The notes beneath the pieces were generated by a model. It saw only the letters and a program-made list of their open reading frames with translations, was not told the DNA's origin and ran no database searches. Shown piece after piece: positions 54,050 through 63,971 of a stretch of DNA of 64,000 bases (position 1 is its first letter; each line of letters starts with the position of its first letter). Source of the DNA: Nocardia africana NBRC 100379 (lineage in GTDB: Bacteria; Actinomycetota; Actinomycetes; Mycobacteriales; Mycobacteriaceae); NCBI RefSeq assembly GCF_001612635.1, contig NZ_BDAV01000006.1:434001-498000 (forward strand), written 5' to 3'. The position numbers and the translations under genes are program-made.

Positions 54050-55129
54050 CTACAACAGCGGCGGGCGCTGGTCGTCGGCCTCGGCCCGCACCGCGTCTTC
54101 GAACCCCGACTCGTACTCCTCGCAGTACAGCAGCCGGCAGCCGCGGATGGCGTCCAACAAGTCTTCCAGCAGATCGACGGCCGGGCGGGCCGGATCGAGG
54201 CACGAGATCCGGAATTCGTCGGTGAGCGCGGTCAGGCCCTCCTCGTCGAGTTCGTCTCCGCGCAGGCGTCTTTCGATCGCCTCGGCGGCCTCGACGATGC
54301 GGGCCGGGTTGCGCACCCGGCCCTCGGCGGCGGCGAGCGCGTCGGCGATCAGGTCGACCACCACGGCGGTCGGGCTCTCGCCCGCGCACAACCGCTCCAG
54401 CACCAGCGTCGGCGTCTCCACTCGAAGCGCCTCCAGATTGTCCGCCTCAGCGACCACGTGCACGGGATGTACCTCCGCGGCCTCGGCCGCGACCTGGGCG
54501 GCGAGGTGCAGCCAGCGTGCGGCGGCCACCGCGGCGGCGGCCGGATCGATATCGGTGAACCGGTCGAGGGAGGCGAGCGGGTCGGCGTAGAACAGCGCAT
54601 CGGCCGCGTGCACCTGCACGGGCGAAATATCCGCGCGCGACAATTCCACCGCCTGCCGGGCCCGTCCGGACAGATCGCCCAGCTCCGCCGCCTCGATCGC
54701 CGCCTGCTCGGTCCGTACCTCGGCGACCAGCGCGTCCACCAGCGTCGCGTCGCCGATCAGATGAGCCACCCGCCCGACTCGATGCGCCGCCTCCTCGACC
54801 ACGCTGTAGGACACCGCCATCATCCCGTCCTCGTCGGGCAGATTCGGTTCCCGCACGGCCGCCTCCACGTCACGGAACCGATGGCGCTCCTCGGCCCGAT
54901 GCCACGCCACACTGTTGGGCACCTCCGGATCCCCCGCCGCCGACGCCGGATGCGTATAGGTCCGCCACTGGTATTCCGACAGTTTCGTCAGCGCCGCCGC
55001 CAGCGCGAGCCCGACCTCCGCCTCCACCGTTCCCGGCAGAGTCGCGATGGTCTCGGCCACGTCACCCCCGCCGGTCCCCCAACTCGCGACAAGCGCGCCG
55101 GCCCCCGAGTCGTATGCATACCGCGTCAC
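54050..55129 (-). CDS. Conserved hypothetical protein, helical, acidic
   Basis: 359 residues from GTG 55129. Almost entirely alpha-helical with many Ala/Glu/Asp residues and repeated short helices; no membrane span, no known domain. Near the C-terminus Cys pairs occur (RISCLDPAR, RGCRLLYCEEYESGFEDAV). A longer frame to 55312 overlaps the divergent NIPSNAP gene and is not supported. I do not recognise a family; clean high-GC codon use shows it is a real gene. Confidence 0.65.
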   Translation of the reverse strand: MTRYAYDSGAGALVASWGTGGGDVAETIATLPGTVEAEVGLALAAALTKLSEYQWRTYTHPASAAGDPEVPNSVAWHRAEERHRFRDVEAAVREPNLPDEDGMMAVSYSVVEEAAHRVGRVAHLIGDATLVDALVAEVRTEQAAIEAAELGDLSGRARQAVELSRADISPVQVHAADALFYADPLASLDRFTDIDPAAAAVAAARWLHLAAQVAAEAAEVHPVHVVAEADNLEALRVETPTLVLERLCAGESPTAVVVDLIADALAAAEGRVRNPARIVEAAEAIERRLRGDELDEEGLTALTDEFRISCLDPARPAVDLLEDLLDAIRGCRLLYCEEYESGFEDAVRAEADDQRPPLL

Positions 55130-55147
55130 GACCTCAGTTCTACCCTC

Positions 55148-55456
55148 GTGGACAGACGTAAGCCGACACCGCGTTCGCGATTCGCACGCCGCTGGATGGA
55201 ACTGGTCGACGCCCACGGTGGCACCCACCACGGGTACTTCCTGCCGGGCGAAGGCACGAGCGACAAGGAGCTGGCATTGTTCAGCTTTGCGAGCCTGGCG
55301 GCCTACGAGCAATACCGCACCCGCTTCGGTGTGGATCCCGACTTCGTCGACGCCGATCGCATCAGAGACGACAGCGGATGCGTCCTGCGCTACGAGCGCA
55401 CCTTCATGCGCCCACTACTGCCCACGCCACCCAGCCGGCACCCCGCTGGAGCATGA
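55148..55456 (+). pseudogene. Truncated NIPSNAP family protein
   Basis: 102 residues from GTG 55148. The part after about residue 17 (MELVDAHGGTHHGYFLPGEG, ALFSFASLAAYEQYRTRFG, then SGCVLRYERTFMRPL) is the C-terminal two thirds of a NIPSNAP-like ferredoxin fold. The usual N-terminal strand and helix are missing: upstream is only the start region of the divergent helical gene. The coding bias is intact, so it may still be expressed, but it looks 5'-truncated. Confidence 0.55.
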
Positions 55457-55489
55457 AAAAGCCCCTCACCTGGGGCTCAGGTGAGGGGC
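55456..55489 (-). terminator. Intrinsic terminator of tmRNA
   Basis: Eleven-pair stem (GCCCCTCACCT / AGGTGAGGGGC, loop GGGGCTC) followed on the minus strand by five Ts. A rare U-tract terminator in this window. Confidence 0.9.
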
Positions 55490-55492
55490 CTG

Positions 55493-55863
55493 TGGTGGAG
55501 CTGCCGGGAATTGAACCCGGGTCCTCCGCCGCTTCTTCAGGGCTTCTCCGTGTGCAGTTCGCTGAGCCTCTACTCGGATCTCTCGGTCACGCGAACAAGC
55601 CGAGATGACGATCCCAGTCGCTGTTTGCTGTCCCGTACGACTCCGCGACCGAGCCGGACGGTGAAGCTCTCTAGCTGATGCCAGTACCCGGGCCGAGAGC
55701 AAACCCGGACTGACAGACACGCTCTACTGCTTAGGCAGCGAGAGCGTAGTCGCGCTGATGAGAATCGGCGCTTATTGGGTTACAGCGACGCTTACGGTGG
55801 TCTCCTGCCTGCACCGACACGCTTCCCCTGAATCGACGTACGCAGTCGAAACCGATCAGCCCC
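55493..55863 (-). ncRNA. ssrA: tmRNA (ssrA)
   Basis: 371 nt on the minus strand. The 5' end GGGGCTG (55863-55857) pairs with CAGCTCC (55503-55497) and the 3' CCA is encoded (55493-55495). The T arm GGGTTCAATTCCCGG is present. The tag frame reads ADSHQRDYALAA (55769-55734) with stop TAA at 55731-55733, the mycolate-actinobacterial tag. It rescues stalled ribosomes together with SmpB, encoded just upstream, and is followed by a U-tract terminator. Confidence 0.96.
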
Positions 55864-55943
55864 GTAGTCAACTCAGTTGAACACCCGGCTGGTGGCCGGG
55901 CTGTTCATATTAACATCACTTCGCCGTCATACATTCCCGCCGG

Positions 55944-56417
55944 TCAGCGCATGCCTTTCACGCGGCGGCCGAGCTCGCGCGTCACCTCGCGCTCCGCGGT
56001 GCGGCGGGCCAGGTCGTGACGCTTGTCGTAGTCCTGCTTACCCTTGGCCAACGCCAGTTCGACCTTCACCTTGCCGTCGGTGAAGTACATCGACAGCGGG
56101 ACGAGGGTCTGCGAGCTCTCCTTGGTCTTCCCGGTGAGCTTGTCGATCTCGCGACGGTGCAGCAGCAGCTTCCGGGTCCGGCGCGGGGCGTGATTGGTCC
56201 AGGTGCCGTGCCCGTATTCGGGAATGTGCAGGCCACGCAGCCACACCTCACCGTCGTCGATGGTGGCGTAGGCGTCCACCAGCGACGCCTTCCCCTCCCG
56301 CAGGCTCTTCACCTCGGTACCGACCAGCGCGATCCCCGCCTCATAGGTGTCGAGGATCGTGTAGTTGTGCCGCGCCTTGCGGTTGGTGGCGATGACCTTG
56401 CGCCCCTTCTCCTTCAT
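55944..56417 (-). CDS. smpB: SsrA-binding protein SmpB
   Basis: 157 residues from ATG 56417 with GGAAAGGTG upstream; longer starts would add a non-family extension. Signatures: [39 protein letters not shown], the basic C-terminal helix [20 protein letters not shown] that mimics the codon-anticodon stem in trans-translation. It lies directly upstream of ssrA, as is typical in actinobacteria. Confidence 0.97.
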   Translation of the reverse strand: MKEKGRKVIATNRKARHNYTILDTYEAGIALVGTEVKSLREGKASLVDAYATIDDGEVWLRGLHIPEYGHGTWTNHAPRRTRKLLLHRREIDKLTGKTKESSQTLVPLSMYFTDGKVKVELALAKGKQDYDKRHDLARRTAEREVTRELGRRVKGMR

Positions 56418-56724
56418 GAACACCTTTCCCTCGACTCCGCGCAGCTCGGCGGCGCTCCACGCTGTCATTGTGCCTCGATGCCCGTCGAGCGTTACGGACC
56501 TGTCCGGTTTACACGGCTGCCGAACAGAAGAACAACGAAATTCCGGCCCGGAACATGCCGTGATCCGGCTCACGGTCGGCGATATCCGGCAACCCGCCCG
56601 GGAGCGGTGACGCGGGGAGGAACCACCGCACCGGACAGCGGCGGCTGCGGACGATTGCGGACATCCCCACCGCCGGGAACCGATTCCGTGTACCCATCAG
56701 CGCCCGGGCGCGCAAAATGATTGC
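56418..56724. other. Intergenic region, divergent promoters
   Basis: About 306 bases between smpB (minus) and a small plus-strand gene. It should hold the smpB promoter. No ORF with support and no RNA gene is visible. Confidence 0.5.
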
Positions 56725-57117
56725 GTGACAACGGTACCCAGATTCAGAGTGAGCACCGCCTCGGATCGTGTACTCGACGACCCGACCGATGCGCAACTAC
56801 ACGACCTCTTGGCCGAGTTGGATTATCGAGAACCCCAACTCGTCGTCGAACGCCCGGGTTCGCCTGCGGCCCAACACTATCTGCGCGTCGAGATGGATCG
56901 GCGCATCGATCCCGACGACGGTCGCGGCTATATCGTCGAATACGGCGGGGGCGGGCCGGGGATGCAGTTCCGGGCCAGCGTGCGCGACACCGCGCGCTGG
57001 GGAACCCCGCACTCCCCCGCCTTCGAACTCGTCGCAAAGACCGTGCAGGACTGGGCCTTTCAGCGCTACGGCTGGCACGAGGCGATGATGTGGGAGCGGG
57101 TGAGCACCGACCGCTGA
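56725..57117 (+). CDS. Hypothetical protein
   Basis: 130 residues from GTG 56725, with no ribosome site (possibly leaderless). Beta-rich middle (YLRVEMDRRIDPDDGRGYIVEYGGGGPGMQF) and a C-terminal helical tail (VQDWAFQRYGWHEAMMWERV). Resembles the immunity or Imm1-like small proteins only in size; I cannot name a family. Convergent with the small membrane protein at 57125. Confidence 0.6.
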   Translation: MTTVPRFRVSTASDRVLDDPTDAQLHDLLAELDYREPQLVVERPGSPAAQHYLRVEMDRRIDPDDGRGYIVEYGGGGPGMQFRASVRDTARWGTPHSPAFELVAKTVQDWAFQRYGWHEAMMWERVSTDR

Positions 57118-57124
57118 CGCGCGG

Positions 57125-57361
57125 TCAGCCGCCGGGGCGGACCTGCAGATACAGAATCAGCAGGGCGATCCAGGCGAGCAGCAGCACCACGGTCGTCAGC
57201 CGCGGGCGACCGAGCGGGTTCGTGTGCGGACGCAGCCACCCGGCGTCGACCGAATCCGCTCGGGTGCGGCGAGGTCCGGGTTTCGCGGCATCCGGCGGAT
57301 CGTCGCCGGGCCCGGAATCCGACGACTGATCGGAGCGGTCGTCGTGATGGTCGTGGGACAT
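57125..57361 (-). CDS. Small C-tail-anchored membrane protein, copy 1
   Basis: 78 residues: an Asp/His/Ser/Pro-rich N-terminal tail, then one C-terminal span ending WIALLILYLQVRPGG. It shares the C-terminal W(I/V)A-L--LYL-V(R/K)P pattern with the proteins at 57377 and 61732. ATG 57361. Function unknown; part of the recQ-ftsX neighbourhood. Confidence 0.65.
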   Translation of the reverse strand: MSHDHHDDRSDQSSDSGPGDDPPDAAKPGPRRTRADSVDAGWLRPHTNPLGRPRLTTVVLLLAWIALLILYLQVRPGG

Positions 57362-57376
57362 AGCGGCACGCTACCG

Positions 57377-57628
57377 CTATCCGCCGGGCCGCACCGCCAG
57401 ATAGAGCGCCAACACGGCAATCCACACGGTAATGAGTGCCAGCGTCGAGGGCCGCATACCGGTCCGCGCCGGCCGCAGCCGCCGGGGCATGCCGATCCGG
57501 CCCAGGGGCCGCACCTCGATCCGGGAAGGACCCGGCGTCGCGGGCACGGCGGAATCGGCGCCTGAAGCCGTGCCGTGGGTTCCCGGCAACCCGTTGCTCT
57601 CGATCACTCCGTCCTGGCCATGCGTCAC
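57377..57628 (-). CDS. Small C-tail-anchored membrane protein, copy 2
   Basis: 83 residues from GTG 57628 (THGQDG N-terminus, comparable to SHDHHDD in copy 1). A Pro/Gly/Ser-rich tail containing RPLGRIG, then a span ending WIAVLALYLAVRPGG. Copy 1 has NPLGRPR at the matching place, so the two look like a tandem duplication separated by 15 bases. The start could also be ATG 57490. Confidence 0.6.
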   Translation of the reverse strand: MTHGQDGVIESNGLPGTHGTASGADSAVPATPGPSRIEVRPLGRIGMPRRLRPARTGMRPSTLALITVWIAVLALYLAVRPGG

Positions 57629-57692
57629 GGCGAGACGGTTACCCTCGCCGAGCGGATCGATAAACGTAGGACTGGTGAGCGGAAGGATCGGC

Positions 57693-59810
57693 TCAGTAGA
57701 AGTCGTCCGGCGGGGGCTCGAAGTCCGCGTCGGGGATATCCCAGTTCGTCGAATCGTGCGCGGCTGCCGGTTCCGCGGCCTCGAACCTCGAGCGCGTGAC
57801 CGGGCCGCGAGAGCGTTCGGGGCGCGAGCGCGCACTCGATGCGGGTGCGCGGGAGGAGCCGCGCTGGTCGGCCGGTCGCTCGGCTCGGTTCGGGCGCGAG
57901 GCCGTCGCCTCCGCACCGCCCGAACCACCCGCATCGAAGCCCGCGACCACCTCCAGGACGCCCTCGCCGTACTTCGCGAGTTTGTTCTCACCGATACCGC
58001 TGATGCCACCGAGTTCGGCCAGGCTCGAGGGGGCGCGGCCGGCGATGTCGCGCAGGGTGGCGTCGTGGAAGACGACGTAGGCGGGAACGCCCTGCTCCTT
58101 GGCGACCGAGGCGCGCCAGGCACGAAGCTGTTCGAACAGATCCGCCGCCGCGGGTGCCAGCTCGGCCGCGGCGAGACGCGAGGCCTTCGCCTTGGCGGCG
58201 CGCGGTGGCTTCACGCGTTCCGGCTCGCGACGCATGAGTACCGTGCGGTTTTTGAACAGCACCTCGTCGCTGGCTTCGGTGAGGGTCAGCACGCCGTATT
58301 CACCGTGCACCGCGAGCAGGCCCTGGGCGAGCAGCTGGCGGATCACGCCGCGCCATTCGGTATCGCGCAGGTCGGCGCCGACGCCGAAGACCTTCAACTC
58401 GTTGTGCTTGTGCTGCAACACTTTCGGATTCGACTTCCCGAGCAGGATGTCGACGATATGTCCGGCGCCGAAGCTCTGTCCGCGTTCGCGTTTGAGCCGC
58501 AAGACCGTCGAGAGCACCTTCTGCGCGGCGACCGTGCCGTCCCAGGATTCCGGCGGGTTCAGGCAGGTGTCGCAGTTACCGCAGGTCTCACCGGATTGGC
58601 CGAAGTAGTTGAGCAGCTGGGTGCGGCGGCACTGCACGGTCTCGCACAGCGCGAGCATCGCATCCAGATGGAGTTGCAACTGCCGCCGGTGTGCCGCGTC
58701 TCCTTCGGAGGAGTCGATCATTTTGCGTTGCTGCACAACATCGTTGAGGCCGTAGACCATCCAGGCGGTGGACGGCAGGCCGTCGCGGCCGGCACGGCCG
58801 GTCTCCTGGTAGTAGCCCTCCACCGACTTGGGCAGATCCAGATGTGCCACGAACCGCACATCGGGTTTGTCGATGCCCATGCCGAAGGCGATGGTCGCGA
58901 CGACGATCAGTCCGTCCTCGCGCAGGAACCTGGCCTGATTGGTGGCGCGGGTGCGCGCGTCCAGTCCGGCGTGATAGGGCACCGCCTCGATTCCGTTGCG
59001 GCACAGGAATTCCGCGGTCCGCTCGACCGAATTGCGGGACAGGCAGTAGACGATGCCCGCGTCCCCCGGATGTTCGGTGCGGATGAACGACAGCAGTTGC
59101 TGATCGGCACGATTCTTCGGCTCGATCCGGTACTGGATATTGGGCCGGTCGAAACCCGCGACGAAGTGCTTCGCCCCGGTGAGGTCGAGCCGCTCGGCGA
59201 TCTCGCGGCGCGTGGCCTCGGTGGCGGTGGCGGTCAATGCGATCCGCGGCACGTCGGGCCAGCGTTCGTGCAGGACCGACAGCGCCAGATAGTCGGGCCG
59301 GAAGTCGTGGCCCCACTGCGACACACAGTGCGCCTCGTCGATGGCGAAGACCGACACCTTGCCGCGATCGAGCAATTCCGCGGTCGATTCGAGCTTCAAC
59401 CGCTCCGGCGCCAGATACAGCACATCCAGCTCACCCGCGACGAACTGCGCCTCGACCGTACGCCGCTCGTCCGGGTACTGGGTGGAGTTGAGGAAACCGG
59501 CACGCACGCCGAGTGCGGTCAGCGCATCGACCTGATCCTGCATCAGCGCGATCAACGGTGAGATGACCACACCCACCCCCGGCCGCACCAGCGCCGGAAT
59601 CTGATAACACAGCGACTTGCCGCCGCCGGTAGGCATCAGAACGAGCGCATCACCACCGGAGACGACCTGATCGACGATCTCGCGCTGTAATCCCCGGAAA
59701 CTGTCGTACCCGAATACCCGCTGCAGAACCTGTTGCGCCGCATCGGTTTCCACAGTGCGCGACGAAGCGTCGGCCGTCTCGAGCGTCTCCGGGGAATTCA
59801 CGCCAGCCAT
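57693..59810 (-). CDS. recQ: ATP-dependent DNA helicase RecQ
   Basis: 705 residues from ATG 59810; GTG 59801, with AGGA eight bases upstream, is also plausible. Walker A PTGGGKS (60-66), DEAH (158-161), helicase motif VI GRAGRDG, zinc cluster CETVQC...CGNCDTC, RQC winged helix, and an HRDC domain at about 545-620. A disordered tail of about 80 residues follows. 3'-5' helicase for replication-fork repair. Confidence 0.96.
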   Translation of the reverse strand: MAGVNSPETLETADASSRTVETDAAQQVLQRVFGYDSFRGLQREIVDQVVSGGDALVLMPTGGGKSLCYQIPALVRPGVGVVISPLIALMQDQVDALTALGVRAGFLNSTQYPDERRTVEAQFVAGELDVLYLAPERLKLESTAELLDRGKVSVFAIDEAHCVSQWGHDFRPDYLALSVLHERWPDVPRIALTATATEATRREIAERLDLTGAKHFVAGFDRPNIQYRIEPKNRADQQLLSFIRTEHPGDAGIVYCLSRNSVERTAEFLCRNGIEAVPYHAGLDARTRATNQARFLREDGLIVVATIAFGMGIDKPDVRFVAHLDLPKSVEGYYQETGRAGRDGLPSTAWMVYGLNDVVQQRKMIDSSEGDAAHRRQLQLHLDAMLALCETVQCRRTQLLNYFGQSGETCGNCDTCLNPPESWDGTVAAQKVLSTVLRLKRERGQSFGAGHIVDILLGKSNPKVLQHKHNELKVFGVGADLRDTEWRGVIRQLLAQGLLAVHGEYGVLTLTEASDEVLFKNRTVLMRREPERVKPPRAAKAKASRLAAAELAPAAADLFEQLRAWRASVAKEQGVPAYVVFHDATLRDIAGRAPSSLAELGGISGIGENKLAKYGEGVLEVVAGFDAGGSGGAEATASRPNRAERPADQRGSSRAPASSARSRPERSRGPVTRSRFEAAEPAAAHDSTNWDIPDADFEPPPDDFY

Positions 59811-60062
59811 CCTACGGACCCCCACCGACGATCCGAACCCCCAATCCACAGCCGCACCCCGTCCACGAGGCTCCCCGCCGCAGCGAGGCGCAGCGCGGCC
59901 CGATCCCGCCGAAGTCCGTCCGAGACCGGCACCGCCGATGCCGCGGCGGGCCGGTTCCGGCGCTGGTTCGCCGAGCCGGCCGCGGTCGAGATGCTCACCT
60001 GCGAGACCGGCCGGGTCGGCGAAGCCATCGACCTGCTCTGCTCCGGCCGGACCCCGGAACTC

Positions 60063-60968
60063 CTATTCGCGCACGTAGTAGCGCAGCGTGCCGTAGGCGG
60101 TCAGCGCGGCGAACACGATACCCACCGGCACCACGGTCAGCGCCACCACCGCGATGTCGTCGCCGGTGATGCGCGGGAAGACCTTCGACGCGAACAGGTC
60201 GCCGAGGGCGCGGTCGATGACCAGCGGTCGCGCGATCATCAGTCCGATCACCGCCAGCACCGAGCCGGCCAGGGCGGCGACCACCGCCTCGAGCAGGAAG
60301 GGCAACTGGGTGTACCAGCGCGTCGCGCCGACCAGGCGCATGATGCCGACTTCCTCACGACGGGTGAACGCCGCGATCTGCACCATATTCGCGATCAACA
60401 GCAGGGCGGCCAGGGCCTGCAGCACGGCCAGGCCGAAGGCAGCGTTGCGCAGGCCGTCGAACAGGCTCACCAGCCGGTCGACGATGTCCTTGTCGTTGCG
60501 CACGAATCCGACGCCGGGCTTGCCCTGGAAGTCCTTGAAGATGCGCGGGTACTGCGCGGCGTCGGTCATCTTGACGCGCAGCGAGGCCGGCAGCGGCGAC
60601 TCGCTGACGTATTTGGCCAGCTCGGGCTGGTCCTTGAAGGTCTTCTCCTTCGCCTCGCGGACCGCCTCCTCGCGATTGAGGTACTGCACCGATTCCACGC
60701 CCGGCTCGGCTTTGAGCGCCGACATCAGGGCCTTGCACGGATCCTGTGAGCAGTCCGGATCGGTGGCCGAGACGTCCTCGGTCAGATACAGCCGCACCTC
60801 GAGCCGGTCCAGGAAGTACTGCTCGGTCTTGTCGGCCATCCGGACCGCCAGCATGCCCCCGCCGAGCATGGTGAGCGAGACCGCGGTGGTGAGGATCATC
60901 GCGATGGTCATGGTGACGTTGCGGCGTAGGCCGTTGAAAACCTCACCGAACAGGAAGCTCGCGCGCAT
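60063..60968 (-). CDS. ftsX: Cell division protein FtsX
   Basis: 301 residues. Four spans (about 20-45, 175-200, 225-250 and 270-295) around an extracellular loop. The loop (45-170) has a Cys pair (DCSQDPC) and carries the peptidoglycan-hydrolase activation site in relatives. ATG 60968 overlaps the ftsE stop by one base (TAATG). With FtsE it forms the divisome ABC complex that activates cell-wall hydrolases. Confidence 0.96.
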   Translation of the reverse strand: MRASFLFGEVFNGLRRNVTMTIAMILTTAVSLTMLGGGMLAVRMADKTEQYFLDRLEVRLYLTEDVSATDPDCSQDPCKALMSALKAEPGVESVQYLNREEAVREAKEKTFKDQPELAKYVSESPLPASLRVKMTDAAQYPRIFKDFQGKPGVGFVRNDKDIVDRLVSLFDGLRNAAFGLAVLQALAALLLIANMVQIAAFTRREEVGIMRLVGATRWYTQLPFLLEAVVAALAGSVLAVIGLMIARPLVIDRALGDLFASKVFPRITGDDIAVVALTVVPVGIVFAALTAYGTLRYYVRE

Positions 60969-61657
60969 TACCGGCCCACCCCGTACACGCCGGTGGCCTC
61001 GTCGCGGACCAGGCGCCCGCGATCGAGTTCGACCACACGCCGGCGCATGGCGTCGACGATGTGATTGTCGTGGGTGGCCATCAGCACCGTGGTGCCCGTG
61101 CGGTTGATGCGTTCCAGCAACATCATGATGTCCTGACTGGTGTCGGGGTCCAGGTTGCCGGTGGGTTCGTCGGCGAGCAGCACCAGCGGCCGGTTCACGA
61201 ACGCCCGGGCGATCGCGACGCGCTGCTGTTCACCGCCGGACAGCTCGGTCGGCAGGCGATCCGCCTTACCGGACAAACCCACCAGGTCCAGCGCCTCCGG
61301 CACCGCCCGATTGATGAATTTGCGATTCTTGCCGATCACCTCGAGCGCGAACGCCACGTTCTGCTCGACCGTCTTCTGCTGCAGCAACCGGAAATCCTGG
61401 AAGACGCAGCCGATGCGCTGGCGCAGCTTGGGCACCCGCCGCCCGGGCAACCGGTCGACCCGGAAATCCGCGACATGCACCTCGCCGGTGGTCGGCTTGA
61501 CCTCTTTCAGCAACAGTTGCATGAACGTCGATTTACCCGACCCGGACGGTCCGATAATGAAGACGAACTCGCCCTTGTCGACCTCGACCGAAACATTGTC
61601 CAGCGCGGGTCTCGTCGAGGTTTTATATGACTTGGTGACGTTCCGCAGGGTGATCAC
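60968..61657 (-). CDS. ftsE: Cell division ATP-binding protein FtsE
   Basis: 229 residues. Walker [10 protein letters not shown] (36-44), Q-loop CVFQDF, signature LSGGEQQR (139-146), Walker B LVLLADEP (158-165). ATG 61657. Partner of FtsX, encoded directly downstream. Confidence 0.97.
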   Translation of the reverse strand: MITLRNVTKSYKTSTRPALDNVSVEVDKGEFVFIIGPSGSGKSTFMQLLLKEVKPTTGEVHVADFRVDRLPGRRVPKLRQRIGCVFQDFRLLQQKTVEQNVAFALEVIGKNRKFINRAVPEALDLVGLSGKADRLPTELSGGEQQRVAIARAFVNRPLVLLADEPTGNLDPDTSQDIMMLLERINRTGTTVLMATHDNHIVDAMRRRVVELDRGRLVRDEATGVYGVGR

Positions 61658-61731
61658 GAGGTGCCAGTGTAGCCAGCGAAGTCATGGCACACTTCGGCCC
61701 ACTCCACGGCATGCGACGTGTCACAAAGAGG

Positions 61732-61887
61732 TCAGCGGGCGGGCCCGGTCGTCAGCGCGGAACCGGAAACGGTATTCGCGATGTTGAAACCTGAATGGTC
61801 CGGTGTGGCCGGTTTCACGAACAGATACAGCACGAGCGTCGCGACCCAGACACTGAGCAGGATCGCGGTCGATTTACGCGGTTTCAC
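61732..61887 (-). CDS. Small single-span membrane protein, copy 3
   Basis: 51 residues from GTG 61887, with GGGAGG six bases upstream. The frame overlaps the mscS 3' end by 14 bases. The N-terminus KPRKSTAILL leads into the span SVWVATLVLYLFVKP, then an outer tail of about 20 residues. It has the W(I/V)A-L--LYL-V(R/K)P pattern of the two small proteins at 57125 and 57377. Too short to be seen in most annotations, but the ribosome site and coding bias are strong. Confidence 0.7.
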   Translation of the reverse strand: MKPRKSTAILLSVWVATLVLYLFVKPATPDHSGFNIANTVSGSALTTGPAR

Positions 61888-62731
61888 TCAAGCCCTCCCG
61901 ACGCAGCGCCGCGGCGACACGCACTCGCAGCTCGCGTCCGACGTCGAATTGTTTACCCGGCAATGTGCGGGCCACCATCCGGATGTTCATCTGATCGACG
62001 GTGAGATCTTCCAGACCCATCACCGTAGGTTCGTCCAGCAGTAGCGATTTCAGGCGGCGATCCTGAAATGCTTTGGCGCCCACTTCGTGCAGGATCTCGT
62101 TGACCTTCGTGATATCGGCGGTGGCGGGCACCGGCACATCGATCGCCGCACGAGCCCAATCCTTCGACAGATTGGTCACTTTCACGATCTGCCCGTTGGG
62201 CACCGTGATGACCTCCCCGTCCGGATTGCGCAATGTGGTGATCCGCAGCGTGACGTCCTCCACGGTACCTTCGGCCGGCTCGGATTGTCCGGTGACCGCG
62301 ATGCGCACCACATCACCGAATCCGTACTGCCGCTCGGTGATCAGGAAGAATCCGGCGAGCAGATCCTGCACGATGCGCTGGGCACCGAAACCGAGCGCGG
62401 CACCGAGCACCGCCGCCGGCGCGACCAGGCCGCTGAGCTGGAAGCCCAAGCGCCGCAACACTTCCAGCGATACCAGGAAGTACACGATCACCAGCACCAC
62501 CCAGGTGATGACCTGGGCCAGCGCATGCCGATGTTTGGCGGCCTCGGTGCGCACCAGCGAATCGCTGCTCTGGAAACCGGAGTCGATGCGGCGGGTGATG
62601 CGGTCGCGCACGAAGGTGGCGAAGCGGCTGAACAGCATCGCGCCGACGACCAGCAGCACGATCTCGAGCCCGCTGCCACGCAGCCACGACGTGAATTCCG
62701 CACCGGTCCCGGTGGCGAGAGTCGTCGTCAT
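61874..62731 (-). CDS. Mechanosensitive ion channel MscS-type
   Basis: 285 residues from ATG 62731 with GGAAAGGA upstream. Three spans (about 15-35, 65-90, 105-125), the last with the glycine-rich pore helix VLGAALGFGAQRIVQDLLAG. An MscS beta domain at 130-185 (FGDVVRIA and NGQIVKVTN) and an alpha/beta C-terminal vestibule domain follow. Releases solutes on hypo-osmotic shock. The 51-residue membrane gene is coupled to its end. Confidence 0.92.
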   Translation of the reverse strand: MTTTLATGTGAEFTSWLRGSGLEIVLLVVGAMLFSRFATFVRDRITRRIDSGFQSSDSLVRTEAAKHRHALAQVITWVVLVIVYFLVSLEVLRRLGFQLSGLVAPAAVLGAALGFGAQRIVQDLLAGFFLITERQYGFGDVVRIAVTGQSEPAEGTVEDVTLRITTLRNPDGEVITVPNGQIVKVTNLSKDWARAAIDVPVPATADITKVNEILHEVGAKAFQDRRLKSLLLDEPTVMGLEDLTVDQMNIRMVARTLPGKQFDVGRELRVRVAAALRREGLSETA

Positions 62732-62858
62732 CGGCGCATCCTTTCCGGTATCAACCGTGCACCGACACAAGCCATTCTGCCGCCCGAACACACGCCAGCC
62801 AGGTTACTACGACCGACCGCCGACCGATATGCCGTGATTGTGCCGTGATAGGCGAGTT

Positions 62859-63971
62859 TCACGCGTCCTGCCGCATTCGCCACCGGATTCCCTCTTCGAT
62901 GAAGCCGTCGATATCACCGTCGAGAACCGAGGACGGATTGTTCACCTCGAAGTTGGTGCGCAGGTCCTTGACCATCTGGTACGGATGCAGCACGTACGAG
63001 CGCATCTGATTACCCCAGGAGGCGCCCTCGTTGGTCTTGAGCGCATCCATCTCGGCGCGCTCCTCCTGCCGTTTGCGCTCGAGCAGTTTCGCCTGCAGCA
63101 CGCGCATGGCGGAGATCTTGTTCTGCAGCTGCGATTTCTCGTTCTGGCAGGTCACCACGATGCCGGTCGGAATGTGGGTGATCCGCACCGCCGAGTCGGT
63201 GGTGTTGACGCTCTGACCACCCGGACCCGACGAGCGGTACACATCGACGCGGATCTCCGATTCCGGGACCTCGATATGGTCGGTGCCCTCGACCACCGGC
63301 AGCACCTCGACCTCGGCGAAGGAGGTCTGACGCCGGCCCTGGTTGTCGAAGGGGCTGATCCGCACCAGGCGGTGCGTGCCCATCTCCACCGAGAGGGTGC
63401 CGTAGGCGTAGGGCACCTTCACCGCGAAGGTGGCGCTCTTGATGCCCGCCTCCTCGGCGTAGGAGGTGTCGTAGATCTCGACCGGATACTTGTGCCGCTC
63501 GGCCCAGCGCACGTACATGCGCATCAGCATCTGCGCCCAGTCGGCGGCGTCCACCCCACCGGCGCCGGAACGAATGTTGACCAGCGCCTCGCGCTTGTCG
63601 TATTCGCCCGAGAGCAGGGTGCGAACCTCCATCGCCTCGACGTCGGCGTGCAGCGCGGCCCGTTCGGCGTCGGCATCGGCGAGGGCGGCCGTGCGCGCCT
63701 CGCCCTCTTCCTCTTCGGCGAGTTCGTAGAGGACGGGCAGATCGTCGAGCCGCTGCCGCAGTTCGGTGACGCGGCGCAGCTCACCCTGGGCGTGCGACAG
63801 CTCGCTGGTCACCTGCTGGGCGTGTTCCTGGTTGTTCCACAGCTCCGGGTCGGCGGCCTGATGTTCGAGCTCGTCGATGCGACGGCGCAGCTCGTCGATG
63901 TCGAGCACCGACTCGACAGTCTTCAACGTGGTGTCGAGTTCGGCGAGATCAGCGGAAACGTCAGGATGCAC
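62859..63971 (-). CDS. prfB: Peptide chain release factor 2
   Basis: 370 residues. Codon-recognition SPF (206-208) for UGA/UAA, catalytic GGQ (251-253), RF2 N-terminal coiled coil. Unlike enterobacterial RF2, no programmed frameshift is needed: the gene reads in one frame from ATG 63971. It stands at the head of the mscS/ftsEX/smpB region, the common actinobacterial order. Confidence 0.97.
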   Translation of the reverse strand: MHPDVSADLAELDTTLKTVESVLDIDELRRRIDELEHQAADPELWNNQEHAQQVTSELSHAQGELRRVTELRQRLDDLPVLYELAEEEEGEARTAALADADAERAALHADVEAMEVRTLLSGEYDKREALVNIRSGAGGVDAADWAQMLMRMYVRWAERHKYPVEIYDTSYAEEAGIKSATFAVKVPYAYGTLSVEMGTHRLVRISPFDNQGRRQTSFAEVEVLPVVEGTDHIEVPESEIRVDVYRSSGPGGQSVNTTDSAVRITHIPTGIVVTCQNEKSQLQNKISAMRVLQAKLLERKRQEERAEMDALKTNEGASWGNQMRSYVLHPYQMVKDLRTNFEVNNPSSVLDGDIDGFIEEGIRWRMRQDA

